A program made the position numbers and the translations under genes. Shown here in pieces: positions 29,212-32,167 of a stretch of 32,167 bases of DNA (positions are counted from its first letter, which is position 1; every line of letters begins with the position of its first letter). Where the stretch lies: NCBI GenBank assembly GCA_019683805.1, contig JADGHQ010000027.1, positions 1 to 32,167 on the forward strand, written 5' to 3'. This stretch comes from Thermoleophilaceae bacterium. GTDB taxonomy: Bacteria; Actinomycetota; Thermoleophilia; Solirubrobacterales; Thermoleophilaceae. The notes under the pieces were generated by a model. It did not search any database. It worked only from the letters and a program-made list of their open reading frames with translations, and was not told the DNA's origin.

Positions 29212-31104
29212 CTATCTCTCAGCGTGCTCGTCCCCCACCAGGCGACCCAGCGCCGTCAGAGGGAAGACAAGCCTGTAGAGGTGGTAGTTGATGTAGAAGT
29301 CGCCCGGGAAGCCCGTGCCCGTGAAGTAGGGCTCGTCCCAGCTGCCGTCCTCGCGCTGGGTGGCCGCCAGGTACGCGAGCCCGCGCTCCACGGCGGGCGA
29401 GCCGCCCTCCCCGGCCGCGTGCAGGGCGAGCAGCGCCCACGCGGTCTGCGAGGCCGTGCTGGCGCCGCGCCCGATCCAGGCCGGGTCGTCGTAGGAGCGA
29501 CAGTCCTCCCCCCAGCCGCCGTCCTCGTTCTGGTGCGCCTCGAGCCACGCGACCGCGCGCCTGATGCGCGGGTCGCGCGGCGACACCCCCATCTCGACGA
29601 GCGCCGGCACCGCGGCGCCCGTGCCGTAGACGTGGTTCACGCCCCAGCGGCCGAACCACGAGCCGTCCTCCTCCTGCTGTGAGAGCAGCCACTCCAGGCC
29701 GCTGCGCGCGGCGGGGTGCGACCGCAGCCCCTCCTGCCCGAGCATCTCGAGCACGTGCGCGCTCACGTCGGCGCTCGGATCGTCGATCACCTCGCCGAAG
29801 TCGCAGAACGGGATCTCGCGGCAGATCGCGCGCACGTTGTCGGCGTCGAACGCGCCCCAGCCCCCGCCCCTGCTCTGCATCCCGATCGTCCAGCGCACGG
29901 CGCGCCGGACGGCGGCGTCCACGCGCTCGGGGTCCGGGTGCTCGACGCGCCGGAGCGCAATCACCACCTCCGCCGTGTCGTCGACGTCGGGGTAGTTCAC
30001 GTTCTCGAACTCGAACGCCCAGCCGCCAGGCGGCAGCGACGGCCGCCGCACCGCCCAGTCGCCGCGCACCCGCACCTCCCGGTCGAGCAGCCAGTCGGCG
30101 GCGCGGATGAGCGCCGGGTGGTCGCGCTCGAGCCCCGAGTCGGCGAGCGCCACCATCGCGAGCGCGGTGTCCCAGACGGGGGACTGGCACGCCTCGAGCC
30201 GGCGCATGCCGTCCTCCTCGATGACGAACGTCTCGATGCCCTCTATCCCCGCCTTCATCGCGGGGTGGTCGAGCGGGTAGCCGCGCAGGTGCAGCGCCAT
30301 CAGGGAGTAGACCCACGGGGGCTGGATGCCGCCCCAGGAGCCGTCCGCCTCCTGACGGCGGAGCACCCACTGCTCGGCCTTGGCGAGCGCGAGGCGGCGC
30401 AGCGGGCGCAGCGGGCGGTGCTCGTAGCGGCGCCCGAGCGCATCCGCGCGCTCGAGCAGCCCCGTCCAGCTCGAGAGCGGGCGGAACCTGCGCCGCGGCG
30501 CGGGCACGCGCAGCTCGTCGAGCGTGAACGGGAGCGGCCGGACCGGGCGGTAGGAGCGCACGATCGTGAGCGCCGCGATCGTCTGCCGCGCCCAGCAGGC
30601 GAAGTCGTAGATGTTGAGCGGGAACCAGCTCGGCAGGAACATCAGCTCCGGCGGCAGGAACGGCACGTCGTCCCAGTCCCAGAGCCCGAACAGCGCGAGC
30701 CAGATGTGCGTGAACACGCGTGCCTGCTCGATGCCTCCCTCGGCGCGGATGCGCTCGGCCGCTCGCAGCATGTGGGGCGCGTCGACCGGGTCGCCCGCCA
30801 GTCGCAGCGCCGCGTAGCACTCGATGTTGGTCGAGAGGTTCGACGGGCCGCCGTAGAAGTTCGACCAGCTCCCGTCCTCGCGCTGCTGGGAGCGGATCCA
30901 GCGCGCCGCCCGCTCGAGCTTGCCCTCGTCGCGGATGCCGAGGAACTCGCGCAGCAGCAGGTCCTCGGCGTCCATCGTCGGGTTCGACTCGAGCTCGGCC
31001 CTCCAGAAGCCGTCCTCGTGCTGGAGCGAGAGCAGGTGCTCGCGGGCGCGCTCGAGCGCACCTCTCGCGTCCGCGTGCGGGCGCGGCTCAACGCTGATCG
31101 CCAT
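29212..31104 (-). CDS. shc: Squalene-hopene cyclase
   Basis: A 630-residue cyclase, first gene of the hopanoid operon, with ATG 31102-31104. Several QW repeats are visible (QHEDGFW, QREDGSW, QEADGSWGG, QSRGGGWGAFD, QQEEDGSWFG, QNEDGGWGE, QREDGSWDE). The catalytic acid motif is DVDDTA at about 373-378. The length matches bacterial SHC, and the C-terminal GTGFPGDFYINYHLYR is conserved. It cyclises squalene to hopene and hopanol at the cytoplasmic membrane. It shares a 165-bp divergent region with the hydroxylase gene. A -10-like TAGTCT (31171-31166, minus) lies in this region without a good -35. Confidence 0.96.
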   Translation of the reverse strand: MAISVEPRPHADARGALERAREHLLSLQHEDGFWRAELESNPTMDAEDLLLREFLGIRDEGKLERAARWIRSQQREDGSWSNFYGGPSNLSTNIECYAALRLAGDPVDAPHMLRAAERIRAEGGIEQARVFTHIWLALFGLWDWDDVPFLPPELMFLPSWFPLNIYDFACWARQTIAALTIVRSYRPVRPLPFTLDELRVPAPRRRFRPLSSWTGLLERADALGRRYEHRPLRPLRRLALAKAEQWVLRRQEADGSWGGIQPPWVYSLMALHLRGYPLDHPAMKAGIEGIETFVIEEDGMRRLEACQSPVWDTALAMVALADSGLERDHPALIRAADWLLDREVRVRGDWAVRRPSLPPGGWAFEFENVNYPDVDDTAEVVIALRRVEHPDPERVDAAVRRAVRWTIGMQSRGGGWGAFDADNVRAICREIPFCDFGEVIDDPSADVSAHVLEMLGQEGLRSHPAARSGLEWLLSQQEEDGSWFGRWGVNHVYGTGAAVPALVEMGVSPRDPRIRRAVAWLEAHQNEDGGWGEDCRSYDDPAWIGRGASTASQTAWALLALHAAGEGGSPAVERGLAYLAATQREDGSWDEPYFTGTGFPGDFYINYHLYRLVFPLTALGRLVGDEHAER

Positions 31105-31233
31105 CGCTTGGCCCCGCGCTGTCGCTTTCGTTGCTCAGCTGCTCCGCCTTCCCCGAGTCGCCGACAGACTAGAGACTGGGTACACCGCCGGACGCCTTTC
31201 GATAGCCCCCGGTCCGGCCCCTGACGAGCGCCC

Positions 31234-31261
31234 TTGCGCCCGCCGGGCTCGGTATTAGCAT
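31234..31261 (+). promoter_or_regulatory. Candidate promoter of the lipid hydroxylase gene
   Basis: TTGCGC (31234-31239) and TAGCAT (31256-31261) are 16 bp apart, and ATG 31270 lies 8 nt beyond. The layout is the same as that before the gene at 19811, again suggesting a leaderless transcript. Confidence 0.35.
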
Positions 31262-31269
31262 TTCGGGGG

Positions 31270-31944
31270 ATGCAGACTCAGGTCCGACCCCCTGCTCCCG
31301 AGCTCGAGAACCTCAGCCGCGCGGAGCTGCTCCGGGCGTCGCCGCCGATGTTCGAGTCGAAGCTGCTCGACAAGCTCTCGCGCGTGCATCCCTCGGTGCC
31401 GGTGATCATCTTCCTCCCGGCGATCGTCGCGCTGCTGGTGCTGGCGGCGCGCGAGATGGCCGCCTGGCCGGTCGTCGGCTTCGTGCTGCTCGGCTACGCG
31501 ATCTGGTCGCTGTCCGAGTACTGGATCCACCGGGTCATCTTCCACTTCGAGCCCGAGGAGGGGTTCGGCGCGCGGCTCCACTGGATCATCCACGGGGTCC
31601 ACCACGACCACCCGAACGATCCGCTGCGGCTCGTGATGCCGCCCGCGGTGAGCGTGCCGCTCGCGGCAGGATTCTTCTTCGCGTTCTGGGGGATCTTCGG
31701 GCTGCCGCACGCGTACGCGGTGGGGTGCGGGTTCTTCGCGGGCTACCTCGCGTACGACATGACGCACTACCACCTGCACCACCACACCTCGAAGACGCGG
31801 CTGGGCAGGCTCCTGCGCGAGCTCCACATGCGGCACCACTTCCAGGACGACACGCGCGGCTACGGGATCAGCGCGCCCTACTGGGACAAGGTCTTCGGCA
31901 CCTGGCTCGACCGCCGTCGCCGCGCCGAGCGGGCGGCTGAGTAG
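31270..31944 (+). CDS. Fatty acid 2-hydroxylase-like di-iron membrane enzyme
   Basis: A 224-residue member of the fatty acid hydroxylase/sterol desaturase superfamily, starting at ATG 31270. Four membrane segments are seen. The His clusters lie in order: SEYWIHRVIFH, HWIIHGVHHDHP, THYHLHHHT and HMRHHF. The segment HPNDPLRLVMPPAVSVPL and the ending YWDKVFGTW are close to the yeast Scs7/FA2H type rather than to carotene or sterol C-4/C-5 enzymes. It probably puts a 2-hydroxyl on lipid acyl chains. Its placement divergent from shc suggests joint membrane remodelling with hopanoids. The exact substrate is unknown. Confidence 0.85.
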   Translation: MQTQVRPPAPELENLSRAELLRASPPMFESKLLDKLSRVHPSVPVIIFLPAIVALLVLAAREMAAWPVVGFVLLGYAIWSLSEYWIHRVIFHFEPEEGFGARLHWIIHGVHHDHPNDPLRLVMPPAVSVPLAAGFFFAFWGIFGLPHAYAVGCGFFAGYLAYDMTHYHLHHHTSKTRLGRLLRELHMRHHFQDDTRGYGISAPYWDKVFGTWLDRRRRAERAAE

Positions 31945-32047
31945 GCCCGGTTCGCGCCGGCACGCGGCGGGTGACGTCGAGCCGTCGCCGGGTCGCCGCC
32001 GAGACCGTACGAGCGCTGCGTTCTCGGCTATCCTCGCCTCCGCCAAC

Positions 32048-32133
<86 letters not shown>

Positions 32134-32167
32134 GGAGAGCTTTAGTTCTCGTTGCAATACGTGACCG

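Noticed and set aside
31234-31272. TTG 31234 as start of the lipid hydroxylase
   Set aside because: It would place a promoter-like TTGCGC and TAGCAT inside the gene. ATG 31270 gives a normal-length family member.

Overview
The window is a very GC-rich, densely packed chromosomal segment. Most protein genes overlap by 4 nt (GTGA or ATGA), GTG starts are common, and the content includes a hopanoid cluster, a bacterial cyclic-2,3-diphosphoglycerate pathway and an ECF-type cobalamin transporter. This looks like a soil or thermotolerant actinobacterium, most likely of the class Thermoleophilia (Solirubrobacterales or Gaiellales type). That placement is inferred from gene content and composition, not from a marker gene.

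Layout. (1) 132-2235 (minus): an OmpR-type response regulator, a small histidine kinase and a SAF/CpaB-like secreted protein, chained by GTGA overlaps. A divergent gene of unknown function lies at 2407-2883, with a strong palindrome in the shared upstream region. (2) 2926-17958 (minus): fourteen codirectional genes with no gap above 36 nt. The promoter-proximal six form a cobalamin uptake unit behind a cobalamin riboswitch at 17998-18147: two secreted DUF4430-like proteins, a DUF4430 lipoprotein, EcfT, a fused double EcfA ATPase, and an S component fused to an extracellular alpha/alpha-toroid. Next come a nitroreductase, glpD, folP, a metallophosphoesterase, cyclic-2,3-diphosphoglycerate synthetase, 2-phosphoglycerate kinase, transaldolase and a Rho-like protein that has lost its catalytic residues. 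(3) 18287-19688: tRNA-Glu(CTC) whose 3' end is duplicated 1.3 kb downstream. The repeats bound a small integrated element with no integrase and a broken DUF2335 gene. (4) 19811-21939: an alpha/beta hydrolase and an MFS exporter, convergent. (5) 22046-31104: a hopanoid cluster made of shc, hpnC, hpnD, hpnE, an hpnG-ispH fusion and hpnH on the minus strand, with a convergent class III aminotransferase (hpnO-like). (6) 31270-31944: a fatty acid 2-hydroxylase-like gene divergent from shc. (7) 32048-32131: tRNA-Leu(CAG).

The most exciting system is the cobalamin unit. Animal intrinsic factor and transcobalamin bind B12 between an alpha6/alpha6 toroid and a C-terminal DUF4430-type beta domain. Here the same two fold types are encoded in one riboswitch-controlled operon. 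The toroid is fused to the membrane S component of an ECF importer, and the DUF4430 parts are separate exported proteins. This suggests a split, membrane-tethered, intrinsic-factor-like capture and import machine.

Other notable points are the pseudo-ATPase Rho in the classical tal-rho position, the HpnG-IspH fusion that joins hopanoid side-chain processing to isoprenoid precursor synthesis, and the archaeal-type cDPG pathway inside the same long transcription unit.
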